Origin: RGIG3009 sp045596745
Lineage (GTDB): Bacteria; Bacillota; Clostridia; Oscillospirales; Acutalibacteraceae
Length of the DNA stretch: 64,000 nucleotides
Direction of reading: 5' to 3'
NCBI GenBank assembly: GCA_045596745.1
Contig: JAZODA010000004.1
Coordinates: 1 to 64,000 of the forward strand
The notes beneath the pieces are model-generated. The model saw only the letters and a list, made by a program, of their open reading frames with translations. It ran no database searches and was not told the origin of the DNA. A program made the position numbers and the translations under genes. Below are positions 16,586 through 24,421 of the stretch, piece by piece. Positions within the stretch are counted from its first letter, which is position 1. Each line of letters begins with the position of its first letter.

Positions 16586-17521
16586 TTATTCTTCCTCGCC
16601 GCCTGTCAGCTTAACCGCCGACAGTGTCAGCTTGTCCGGTTCGGGCAATTCCGGAACGTTGCCGCTGCGCAGGAACACCGTGCGGTATTCACGCGGGGTC
16701 ATACCCGTCTTGAGTTTAAAGACGCGGGAGAAATAATTGTAGTCGGAAATGCCGCAGTTGCCGGCAATTTCGGATATGTTGTACTTGGGGTCCTTTAAGT
16801 ATTTGCAGGCCAGCACGATGCGCTTTTGCAACACGAATTTGCCAATCGCCATATTCACGTTCTTTTCGGCGCAGCGGTTCAGTGTGGAAACACTGACAGA
16901 CAGTTCTTTGGCGATATCCGAAACCAACAATTTTTCGCGCAGATTTTCGTCAATATACGTCTGTGCGCGCTGCCACAAGTCATCGCGGTTGCGTTGAATC
17001 AGCTTTTGCAGCAGCAGGTGCTCAATGCAGATTTGCAGAATATCGCACATCGCGGAAATGCAGGAGCGCGAGGTCGGAATCAGCTGGAAGAACTGATGGT
17101 TTAGCACCGACATATCCCGAATGAAGTGGCGGCAGTTTTCATACACCGTGTTCCACTGCGAGCCGAGCGACGTCTGATCGTCCAGAAGGTGTCCGAGCAC
17201 CACATAGCCGAGAATTTCGTCGTTGCGCTGGCCGGATTTAATCGGCACGCACACCTCAATCAGACCCGCGTGGCACTGATACACGCACAGCTTGCCCGTC
17301 ATCTTGGCGTGGCGGAAACCGTACATATCGCACGCCTCACACTTCGACTTACCCACCGCGGTGGATTGAATGTGCTGACAAAACGGATTCGCCTGGATGG
17401 GATAGCGTAACAGCGCACGATATTCCGGGTCGAACAGCGCGCACTGATGACCGGTAATCAGGTAAATGTCCTTAAAGATTTTTTGGATCTCGTTTAGTTC
17501 AAAAAAGAGATTCATCGACAT
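16586..17521 (-). CDS. PocR-domain AraC family regulator
   Basis: A 311-residue regulator with an N-terminal PocR ligand-binding domain (about 1-165), recognisable by its spaced Cys residues (FCQHIQ, KCEACD, YQCHAGL) and VPI segment, and a C-terminal AraC DNA-binding region (about 180-285) ending YFSRVFKLKTGMTPREYR. PocR domains bind small metabolites such as diols or sugars in studied cases. It is divergent from the ASRT / creatinase-like / glycosidase-like unit and is the obvious candidate to control it. ATG 17521 follows TTGGAGTG at good spacing. Confidence 0.9.
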   Translation of the reverse strand: MSMNLFFELNEIQKIFKDIYLITGHQCALFDPEYRALLRYPIQANPFCQHIQSTAVGKSKCEACDMYGFRHAKMTGKLCVYQCHAGLIEVCVPIKSGQRNDEILGYVVLGHLLDDQTSLGSQWNTVYENCRHFIRDMSVLNHQFFQLIPTSRSCISAMCDILQICIEHLLLQKLIQRNRDDLWQRAQTYIDENLREKLLVSDIAKELSVSVSTLNRCAEKNVNMAIGKFVLQKRIVLACKYLKDPKYNISEIAGNCGISDYNYFSRVFKLKTGMTPREYRTVFLRSGNVPELPEPDKLTLSAVKLTGGEEE

Positions 17522-17577
17522 GCTTTTTCACTCCAACTCTGCTAAAACACATCAAATTGATTAAAAAGTGCTAATTT

Positions 17578-17619
17578 TCAAGTACATTGTACTATCTACT
17601 TTTGTAAAAGTCAAGTACA
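17578..17619 (+). promoter_or_regulatory. Candidate operator of the PocR-AraC regulator
   Basis: Two identical copies of TCAAGTACA (17578-17586 and 17611-17619) lie 33 bp apart, about three helical turns. The first continues into AGTACA-T-TGTACT (17581-17593), a perfect palindrome. The second overlaps a TACAAT -10-like box (17615-17620) that has no matching -35. Direct repeats ending at a weak promoter fit an AraC-type activator site. Confidence 0.5.
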
Positions 17620-17656
17620 ATAAAATTAAAGAAGCCTACGAAAGGAGACTGTAATT

Positions 17657-18022
17657 ATGGACGGTAAAATGAAATGGTATTTTGCTGACGGCGAAATCCC
17701 CCCGATGGGTGACGATCCGGAGGTATATGGCCACGAATCGCTCATCCTCTTCAACCCTAACGATGCGGATGCTCACGTCAAACTGACGATTTTCTGGACC
17801 GACCGCGAGCCCACCTGCGGTGAGACGGTCACGGTTCCCGCGGCACGCGTCAAGGGTCTCCGCGCAACCGAAAAGAAAGATTTCCTCGGACAAGTTCCGA
17901 ACGCCGGCGAGCAGTACGCCATCTCTCTGGAGAGCGACGTGCCGATCGTTGTGCAGTACGGCCGGTTGGATGTCCGCCAGACCAATATGGCGTTCTACAC
18001 CACCAGCGGCTATTCCGTGTAA
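17657..18022 (+). CDS. ASRT (Anabaena sensory rhodopsin transducer-like) domain protein
   Basis: A 121-residue soluble protein matching the ASRT superfamily: WYFADGEIPP near the start, HESLILFNPNDADAHVKLT, FWTDREP, and a beta-rich C-terminus. The family was named for the rhodopsin transducer of Anabaena, but most bacterial members occur without rhodopsin, beside sugar metabolism genes, and are proposed to bind small molecules. Here no rhodopsin gene is present and it leads an operon with a creatinase-like protein and a glycosidase-like protein, behind a PocR-AraC regulator. Ribosome site AAAGGAGA. A ligand-sensing or isomerase-like role would be inference. Confidence 0.82.
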   Translation: MDGKMKWYFADGEIPPMGDDPEVYGHESLILFNPNDADAHVKLTIFWTDREPTCGETVTVPAARVKGLRATEKKDFLGQVPNAGEQYAISLESDVPIVVQYGRLDVRQTNMAFYTTSGYSV

Positions 18023-18058
18023 GCAATTAATTTTACATACAGAAAGGAAGGAATCATT

Positions 18059-19228
18059 ATGTCCCGCATTTGCATCCCGGATTATGAGTACAAGGAGCGC
18101 GTAAAGCGCTGCGCCGAACTGGTAGCCAAGAAAGGCTACGACATCTTCCTCGTCAACTCCAACGAGGCTGACTATGCAAACGTCCGTTACTTCAGCAACT
18201 TCTGGCCGCTGTTCGAGCGCGCCGGTGTGGCCATCACCCCCACGGGTAAGGCTGCTCTGCTGGTTGGTCCGGAAAGCACCATCTTCTCCGCTGACCGCAG
18301 CAAGATCGAAAAGATCTACACCATGCTCGCTTACCGCGAGTCCGCTGACCCCGCGTATCCGGAGCTGTCCCCCGTCGAGTACGACGAAGTGTTCCGCGAT
18401 ATGGGCGTCACCGGCAAGCACATCAAGATTGCTATCGGCAGCTTCCTGGATACCAGCTGCGAAATGATGCGCCACCTGAAGGAAGCGTATCCCGAAGCTG
18501 AAATCGTGGAAGATAAGGAGATTATGGTCTCCCTGCGTCAGATCAAGTCCGAGAACGAGCTGGCCTGCATCCGTGAAGGCTTCCGCATCGTTGACCTCGC
18601 GACTCAGGAAGTTATCAAGAACCTGCGCCCCGGCGTGACCGAACTGGCTATGGTCGGTATCGCACAGCGCGTCATTTACGAGAACGGTGCCGAGTACGAA
18701 GGCCTGCCGATGTACGTCTTCAGCGAAGCGTCCACCCGTCACGCCATCTCTCGTCCCAGCTACCGTACCCTCGGCAAGGGCGACATCATCCAGCTGAACC
18801 TCTCCGCCAAGATTGACGGTTACTCTCCCTCCATCGGTCTGCCGGTTTGCCTCGGCAAGCTGACGGATGAGAAGCGCCGCTACGTTGAGTTCTGCCTGCA
18901 GGCTCACAACTGGACCGTGGATCAGATCAAAGCCGGCGTTATGGCTTCCGACATCGCTAAGGGCTTCTACAAGCTGTACTGCGACAACGGTTACAAAGAT
19001 GCTTACGTCTATGGTCCCTGCCACGGCACCGGTATGATCGAAGTGGAAGCTCCCTGGATGGAAACCACCTCCGATTACGTGCTGCAGCCCAACATGACCT
19101 TCCAGGTCGACACCTTCATCTCCGGCCCGACCTTCGGTCTGCGTTGGGAAAAGGGTATCGTCGTCACCGAGAACGGCTGCGAATCCACCGGCGGCAACAT
19201 CGGCAAGATCTACGAGCTGGATTTCTAA
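18059..19228 (+). CDS. Creatinase-like M24 protein lacking most metal ligands
   Basis: A 389-residue pita-bread-fold protein: N-terminal creatinase/prolidase domain (about 1-160) and M24 catalytic domain (about 165-389). Compared with metal-dependent M24 enzymes, the first Asp is Asn247 (IIQLNLSAKI), the second Asp is Ser258 (GYSPSIG), the metal His is kept as His322 (CHGTG), the first Glu is Asp351, and the last Glu is kept as Glu364 (RWEKG). Creatinase, the known metal-free member, also has H-A at the equivalent of His228-Ala229 and KGDI..LN. It is therefore unlikely to be an aminopeptidase and more likely a metal-free hydrolase of unknown substrate. Starts 37 bases after the ASRT gene. Confidence 0.82.
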   Translation: MSRICIPDYEYKERVKRCAELVAKKGYDIFLVNSNEADYANVRYFSNFWPLFERAGVAITPTGKAALLVGPESTIFSADRSKIEKIYTMLAYRESADPAYPELSPVEYDEVFRDMGVTGKHIKIAIGSFLDTSCEMMRHLKEAYPEAEIVEDKEIMVSLRQIKSENELACIREGFRIVDLATQEVIKNLRPGVTELAMVGIAQRVIYENGAEYEGLPMYVFSEASTRHAISRPSYRTLGKGDIIQLNLSAKIDGYSPSIGLPVCLGKLTDEKRRYVEFCLQAHNWTVDQIKAGVMASDIAKGFYKLYCDNGYKDAYVYGPCHGTGMIEVEAPWMETTSDYVLQPNMTFQVDTFISGPTFGLRWEKGIVVTENGCESTGGNIGKIYELDF

Positions 19229-19261
19229 TTGATTTTTCGTAAATCAACGTGAACAACTGCG

Positions 19262-19300
19262 GCCCCCAAGACAACCCAGGTGGATGCCTTGGGGGCTATT
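19262..19300 (+). terminator. Intergenic hairpin, possible attenuator
   Basis: GCCCCCAAG (19262-19270) pairs with CTTGGGGGC (19288-19296), followed by TATTCTCTTTA. It lies between the creatinase-like gene and the next gene of the same direction, with the next ribosome site 12 bases on. It may partially terminate or stabilise the upstream mRNA. Confidence 0.55.
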
Positions 19301-19321
19301 CTCTTTACGGAGGTTTATATT

Positions 19322-21466
19322 ATGGATGCTTGTTTTCTTCCCACCGGTAAAAAAGGTGCGGAATATCCCCACTTCCCCGACCCGGCATTCGCCGTAATCT
19401 GGCGAAACTGGGGTCTCGTTGAGGTGTCCCGTATCGCCAAGGCGCTGGACTCCGACGAGGAAACCGTCAGCAGTTGGGCGGCAAAAATGGGGCTCGATCC
19501 CCATCCGTCCGTATCTCCGCTGTGGCGTCAGCGCGGCTTTCTCACGGTCATCCGCAACAACTGGAATCTGTGCGACTACGACCAGATTTTGGCGCTGCTG
19601 AATATGACCGACGCCGAACTGGAATTCACCCTGCGTGAAGATGATTTTATGTGGGATAAGATGGGCTCTGTCAAGCCGGTTGTTGCCCGACCCACGCTCA
19701 AAACCGCTTATCCTGCTGACGTCGTCGCTCGTCTGGACGAGATCGCAGCTCTCAAGGAAAAGATCAACGCGCCTGCGGACAACGCATTTGCCTTCGTCGG
19801 CCCCTATAAAGAAGAATACACCGGGGATGTTGTCCTTCCGCAGCAAGAAAATCTGCGGTTGGTATATTCGTATTTCGCACTGTACGCCGACACGCTCGCG
19901 GACGATGCGATCGAATCCTATCCCGACACGTTGCTCGCCGAATATGCAAAGAACGGCATCAACGCCATCTGGCTGCAGGCACTGCTTCGCCAGTTGACGC
20001 CCAATCCGTGGGACGACAATGAGGAAGATGCCCGCCTGCGTCCGCAGCGACTTGCATCACTGCGCGCGTTGGTGAATCGCGCCGCCAAATACGGCATCGG
20101 CGTGTATCTGTACATCAACGAGCCGCGTCCCGAGCCGGACAGCTTCTTCGAGAAGTTCCCGCATCTGCGCGGTGCGGAGTACGGCGTGTTCCGTTGCCTG
20201 TGCACCTCTCTCCCCGAGGTGCAGAAGTATCTCGAGGACTCGATGGAATACCTGTTCCGCGAGGTACCCGGTCTGGCAGGTTACTTTGACATCAGCTATT
20301 CCGAAAACTTCACCAACTGCTGCTGCCGCGGTCCCGAGCCGCAGTCCACCTGCCCGCGCTGCAAGGATGTGCCGCCGCAGGATCTGGTTGCGATTGTCAA
20401 CAACTGTATGGCTCGCGGCGCCAAGAAGTCCAACCCCAACGCCCGCATCCTGGCTCACACATGGGCGTGGGATCCCAAATGGGATGAAGCTGCCATTGCC
20501 CAGCACAGTGAAGGCCAGTACATTCTCGCTGTCAGCGAGCGCAATGTGCCGTATACGCGCGGTGGCATCACCCACAAAGTGCACGACTATTCGATGTCGG
20601 TCGTCGGCCCCGGCGAGAACACCAGCCGTCAATGGCGCGTGGCGCAAAAGTACGGTCACCGCCCGGTCGCCAAGGTGCAGATCAACGGCAGCTGGGAGAT
20701 TAGCTCTCAGCCGTACGTCCCGATCTTCGAGCTCATCGCCGAGCACCTGCGCAACGTCAAGGCCATCGGTGTTCGGGATGCGATGCTGACCTGGACGGTC
20801 GGCGGCAGTCCTTCGCCCATCACGCAATTTGCGTGTGAGTTCCTGGACGGCGATCAGCCGATGGAGGAGGCTCTTGCCGCCTTCTTCAAAAAGGAATACG
20901 GCAACTCCGCCGATGTTGTCGCCGCTGCTGACAAGCAGTTCTGCGCGGCATTCCGCGAGTATCCGTTCCACATCACGATGATCTACAACGGCCCGCACAC
21001 CTTCGGACCGATGGCGCCGTTCTTTGAAAAGCCGACGGGCTGCAAGTCCACAATGGTCGGCTTCCCGTACGACGATCTGGACGGTTACCGTGCGTGCTAT
21101 CCGCGTGAAATTTTGGAACAGCAGTTCCGCATTCTCTCGGAGGAGTGGAAGAAGGGTATCGACATTCTCGAAGCGAACGCCGATACCAGCGCCAAATATA
21201 CCGAGCTTTGCCTGATGGCGAAAGCGGCGTACTGCCATTTCGCTTCGGCATACAATCACGTCCACTTCATCATCAGTCGCGACAACGGCGATAAGAAGGG
21301 TATGAAGGAAGCAATCGTAGCGGAGCAGGCGGTCGTTGCCGAAACGATGGCTCTGCGTGCGCAGGATTCGCGCATCGGCTTCGAAGCGAGCAACCAGTAT
21401 TACTACTCGATGCAGGATTTGATCGAAAAGCAAATCAACCTGGCCTACCTCGCCGAGCGCTGCTAA
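19322..21466 (+). CDS. Putative TIM-barrel glycosidase-like protein
   Basis: A 714-residue protein with no signal peptide. The centre shows TIM-barrel-like strands (NGINAIWLQALL, YGIGVYLYINEP, LAGYFDISYSENF) next to a Cys cluster (CCCRG and CPRC) that may bind zinc. Related arrangements occur in GH20-like and DUF4838-like proteins, but I cannot assign it to a named family. The N-terminal 60 residues look like an added helical region. ATG 19322 has GGAGG upstream and is preferred to the frame from 19280. Third gene of the ASRT unit and ended by a terminator. Catalytic residues not identified. Confidence 0.6.
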   Translation: MDACFLPTGKKGAEYPHFPDPAFAVIWRNWGLVEVSRIAKALDSDEETVSSWAAKMGLDPHPSVSPLWRQRGFLTVIRNNWNLCDYDQILALLNMTDAELEFTLREDDFMWDKMGSVKPVVARPTLKTAYPADVVARLDEIAALKEKINAPADNAFAFVGPYKEEYTGDVVLPQQENLRLVYSYFALYADTLADDAIESYPDTLLAEYAKNGINAIWLQALLRQLTPNPWDDNEEDARLRPQRLASLRALVNRAAKYGIGVYLYINEPRPEPDSFFEKFPHLRGAEYGVFRCLCTSLPEVQKYLEDSMEYLFREVPGLAGYFDISYSENFTNCCCRGPEPQSTCPRCKDVPPQDLVAIVNNCMARGAKKSNPNARILAHTWAWDPKWDEAAIAQHSEGQYILAVSERNVPYTRGGITHKVHDYSMSVVGPGENTSRQWRVAQKYGHRPVAKVQINGSWEISSQPYVPIFELIAEHLRNVKAIGVRDAMLTWTVGGSPSPITQFACEFLDGDQPMEEALAAFFKKEYGNSADVVAAADKQFCAAFREYPFHITMIYNGPHTFGPMAPFFEKPTGCKSTMVGFPYDDLDGYRACYPREILEQQFRILSEEWKKGIDILEANADTSAKYTELCLMAKAAYCHFASAYNHVHFIISRDNGDKKGMKEAIVAEQAVVAETMALRAQDSRIGFEASNQYYYSMQDLIEKQINLAYLAERC

Positions 21467-21478
21467 ATCCAACCACAA

Positions 21479-21511
21479 AAGACCGTCTCATTTCGGTGAG
21501 ACGGTCTTTTT
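21479..21511 (+). terminator. Terminator of the ASRT unit
   Basis: GACCGTCTCA (21481-21490), loop TTTCGG, TGAGACGGTC (21497-21506), then TTTTTG. Confidence 0.9.
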
Positions 21512-21536
21512 GTTGTCCAAAAGCCACCTGCCAAGC

Positions 21537-21565
21537 TTTACAAACGCAAATTTGTGTGGTATACT
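21537..21565 (+). promoter_or_regulatory. Promoter of the serine hydrolase gene
   Basis: TTTACA (21537-21542), 17-bp spacer, TATACT (21560-21565). Transcription should begin near 21572, which supports the GTG start at 21592. Confidence 0.8.
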
Positions 21566-21591
21566 CGGTGATAATGAAAGGGGGCCATCGT

Positions 21592-22716
21592 GTGGATTTT
21601 TCCTGTGTTGAAAAGCGTATGAAAGCGCTTCTGGAGCTCGGCGTTCCCGGCTGCTCAATCTCGATTCGCCGTGACCACGAGGAGATTTATCGGTACATCT
21701 GCGGCAAGCGCGGTCACGATACCGATGAGCCGATGACGGGCGAGGAATATTTCTATATTTTCTCCTGCACAAAGCCCATCACGGTGACGGCGGCGATGCA
21801 GCTCATCGAGCGCGGTATACTGGAATTGGATGCCCCCGTGTCCGAGTATATCCCTGCTTTTGCAGAGGCAAAAGTCAACGAAAACGGCACACTCGTACCG
21901 CCGAACACGCCGATTACGGTGCGCCATCTGTTCACGATGAGCGCGGGTATGGACTACGGTCTGCGTGATATGCTGAAAAAGGAAGGCTACACCGAAGGCC
22001 CGCACGCGCTGACCACCCGTAATATAGCGGATATGCTGGCTCGCCGTCCGCTGCTTTTTCATCCGGGCGAGCAGTTTAAGTACAGTCTGTGCCACGATGT
22101 GCTCGGTGCTGTCGTTGAAGCGGCGTCGGGGCTGCGCTTCGGCGAGTATCTGAAACAGAATATTTTTGACCCGCTGGGTATGACCCACACGGGCTTTGAC
22201 CGCAATGTGTCGCCGCTCGCGGCGCAATATATGTGCCGGGAGGAGACGGGCGAGCTGGTCTATATCGGAACGGATCATTCGTACAACGCCCTTCCCCTCT
22301 ATGAAAGCGGCGGTGGCGGTCTCGTCAGCACACTGGACGATTACGCGCTGTTTGCGGATGCGATGGCGTGTGACGGTGTCGGCGCGACGGGCGCACGCAT
22401 CCTGACAAAGGAGAGCATCGACCGCCTGCGCGAGAATCAGATGGGGACGTTTGTGCGCGACCCTGCATTCACCTGCTCGACGGGTCCCGGCTACGGCTAC
22501 GGTCTCGGCGTACGCACGCTGATTGACAAAAGTCAAGGTCAGCGCTCGCCGCTCGGTGAATTCGGTTGGGACGGCGCCAACGGCGCGTTCCTCATTGTCG
22601 ACCCCGAACATCATCTGTCGTTTTCGTTTATGCAGCACATTCGCAACTGGCCGCGCTTGATGGGCGAATTTTACGCCCCCATCCGCGACGAAGTGTACGA
22701 TGTGCTGGGCCTGTAA
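21592..22716 (+). CDS. Serine hydrolase of the class C beta-lactamase / esterase family
   Basis: A 374-residue cytoplasmic-looking member of the penicillin-binding-protein-like hydrolases. The nucleophile motif is S58-C-T-K61. The second motif, normally Y-x-N, is Y164-S-L166. The third region is EFGWDGANG. The family includes esterases, D-aminopeptidases and carbohydrate esterases; a true beta-lactamase is unlikely without a signal peptide. GTG 21592 is chosen because AGGGGG lies 7 bases upstream and the nearest promoter puts the mRNA start only about 20 bases before it. Single-gene unit between two terminators. Confidence 0.82.
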   Translation: MDFSCVEKRMKALLELGVPGCSISIRRDHEEIYRYICGKRGHDTDEPMTGEEYFYIFSCTKPITVTAAMQLIERGILELDAPVSEYIPAFAEAKVNENGTLVPPNTPITVRHLFTMSAGMDYGLRDMLKKEGYTEGPHALTTRNIADMLARRPLLFHPGEQFKYSLCHDVLGAVVEAASGLRFGEYLKQNIFDPLGMTHTGFDRNVSPLAAQYMCREETGELVYIGTDHSYNALPLYESGGGGLVSTLDDYALFADAMACDGVGATGARILTKESIDRLRENQMGTFVRDPAFTCSTGPGYGYGLGVRTLIDKSQGQRSPLGEFGWDGANGAFLIVDPEHHLSFSFMQHIRNWPRLMGEFYAPIRDEVYDVLGL

Positions 22717-22733
22717 GGTAGAATGTATCAAAC

Positions 22734-22765
22734 AAAAAGACCGCCTCAATGAGGCGGTCTTTTTT
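22734..22765. terminator. Bidirectional terminator
   Basis: AGACCGCCTC (22738-22747), loop AAT, GAGGCGGTCT (22751-22760), with A-run before and T-run after. Separates the serine hydrolase from the convergent GH16 array. Confidence 0.9.
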
Positions 22766-22767
22766 AC

Positions 22768-23583
22768 TTAATCTTCTCTGACATCCTTCAGCGGGCGCTG
22801 CCACACGCGAATCCAGTCAATCTCCAGCGGAGCGGATTCGGAACCGCCGAGAATCAGCGTCTGCGGTTCCCATTCCAGCGGACGATACTGGTCGACACGG
22901 GGTTCACCCTTCTTGAGGTTTACCTTCGGCTCGGCAATGCCGTTTTCATACACGAACTCCATCCAACGCTCGCCGTCCATGTAGCACTCCAGACGGCCGT
23001 CGTCCCACAGGTAGCTCAGCGTATGCCATTCGCCATCGCCCAGCGGCAACGGGCTGCGGTAGTTGGTGTTGGTCGTGGCATAGGTGGACGGACCTTTGTA
23101 CTCGTCACGGCGGGTATCGTGAACAGCAGTCGTCCAGAACTCCTCTGCCCAGTACTCCATCCAATCGGGTTCGACCCAACGGATGCAATCATCGGTGATG
23201 GCGTTCGGCGGGAACGACCACACAGCCGGAATACCCTTGCCCTCGTTGCCTGCAGGAATCTTGGGATTCACGATGCGAATGCGGAACTCCAGAACACCCT
23301 TGCAGAAGCTCCAACCAATGCGGTTGGTGGGGTGGTAAGTCGCCATACCGTAGTTGTAACGCGGGTCTCTGTTGTGCAGCGTCAGCACGCTGTCTTTCAG
23401 CGTGTAGTCCAGCTCGTTCTCGATGGTCGTGAACTTATAGGGACGCTCCACATACCACTTGTAGCCCTTTTCACCGGTGTTGTTAACGTCGATGGTGTCC
23501 AAAGAATCGAAATCATCCTCAAACACCAGCACGGTCATACCATGTTTTTTTGCGAGTTCGGGAGTCTCAATCTTCTTGCTCAT
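22768..23583 (-). CDS. Cytoplasmic GH16-type paralog E
   Basis: A 271-residue, single-domain GH16 jelly-roll without signal peptide. It opens IETPELAKKHGMTVLVFEDD, carries the catalytic trio in E138-P-D140-W-M-E143 (all three acidic residues kept), and ends IRVWQ plus a charged tail (PLKDVRED) absent from the other four. It lacks the RPRxNDKEAG segment found in A-D, having VNPKIPAGNEG instead, so it is the most divergent copy. ATG 23583 with AAAGGAG; starts 15 bases after the stop of copy D. Last gene of the array; substrate unknown. Confidence 0.85.
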   Translation of the reverse strand: MSKKIETPELAKKHGMTVLVFEDDFDSLDTIDVNNTGEKGYKWYVERPYKFTTIENELDYTLKDSVLTLHNRDPRYNYGMATYHPTNRIGWSFCKGVLEFRIRIVNPKIPAGNEGKGIPAVWSFPPNAITDDCIRWVEPDWMEYWAEEFWTTAVHDTRRDEYKGPSTYATTNTNYRSPLPLGDGEWHTLSYLWDDGRLECYMDGERWMEFVYENGIAEPKVNLKKGEPRVDQYRPLEWEPQTLILGGSESAPLEIDWIRVWQRPLKDVRED

Positions 23584-23597
23584 AACACCATCTCCTT

Positions 23598-24395
23598 TTA
23601 TTTCTGCCACACGCGAATCCAGTCAATCTCCAGCGGATTGCACCAGGAGCCACCCAGAATCAGTGCCTGCGGCACCGTGTTCAGCGGCTTAAAGACGTCG
23701 TCCTGGTACTCGCCCTTGGTAAAGCGCGCCTTCGGGCAGGTGTCTTCACCGTCGTAGTAGGTCTGCTTGACTGCCGGTTCGCCGTCCAGCCAGCTTTCAA
23801 CCACACCGTCATCCCACAGGAAGGTCATGGTGTGCCACTCGCCGTCGGTAAAGGCAACAGGACCGCGATGACCGCTCCAGTTGGCGGCTGCATAATAGTG
23901 CTCCGCGTGCATCGTTTCACGCTTGGCATGGTGGAAGGTGGTGGTGTAGTAACCGTCGCCCCAGTACTCCATCCAGTCGGGCTCGATCCATTCCAGAGCA
24001 ATATCATAAATCTTCTGCGACGGGAAGGACCAGATGGCGGGAACGCCCTTCTCACCGGCTTCCTTGTCGTTGGCGCGGGGGCGCGGAATGCGGATGCGGA
24101 ACTCCAGCACGCCTTTGCAGAACTCAAAACCGACGCGGGTACGCGGGTTGATGGTCGAAACGCCCCAGTTGTAGGTGGGCTCTTTGTTGCATACCGTCAG
24201 CACGCTGTTCTCCACCTTGACATCATCGGGATCCAGCGGAGTGGCACGGAAGGGACGGGTGGTATACCATTTGTAGCCCTCTTTACCGGTACCGTACAGG
24301 TCAATGGTATCAGCGGAATCAAAATCATCCTCAAAAACCAGACGGGTCATACCCTTGGCTTTTGCAATTTCCGGTGCTTCGATTTTCTTGTTCAT
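23598..24395 (-). CDS. Cytoplasmic GH16-type paralog D
   Basis: A 265-residue GH16-type protein, no export signal. Conserved opening KKIEAPEIAKAKGM, then FEDDFDSADTIDLYGTGKEG, catalytic E138-P-D140-W-M-E143, and ending DWIRVWQK. The strand before the motif reads IWSFPSQKIYDIALEWIEPD where the others have FPP. The start at 24395 has AAGGAG upstream and lies 26 bases after copy C. Probably cotranscribed with copies C and E from the promoter at 25262-25290. Confidence 0.86.
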   Translation of the reverse strand: MNKKIEAPEIAKAKGMTRLVFEDDFDSADTIDLYGTGKEGYKWYTTRPFRATPLDPDDVKVENSVLTVCNKEPTYNWGVSTINPRTRVGFEFCKGVLEFRIRIPRPRANDKEAGEKGVPAIWSFPSQKIYDIALEWIEPDWMEYWGDGYYTTTFHHAKRETMHAEHYYAAANWSGHRGPVAFTDGEWHTMTFLWDDGVVESWLDGEPAVKQTYYDGEDTCPKARFTKGEYQDDVFKPLNTVPQALILGGSWCNPLEIDWIRVWQK

Positions 24396-24421
24396 ACTTC
24401 ACACGCTCCTTGTTTTTGTGT

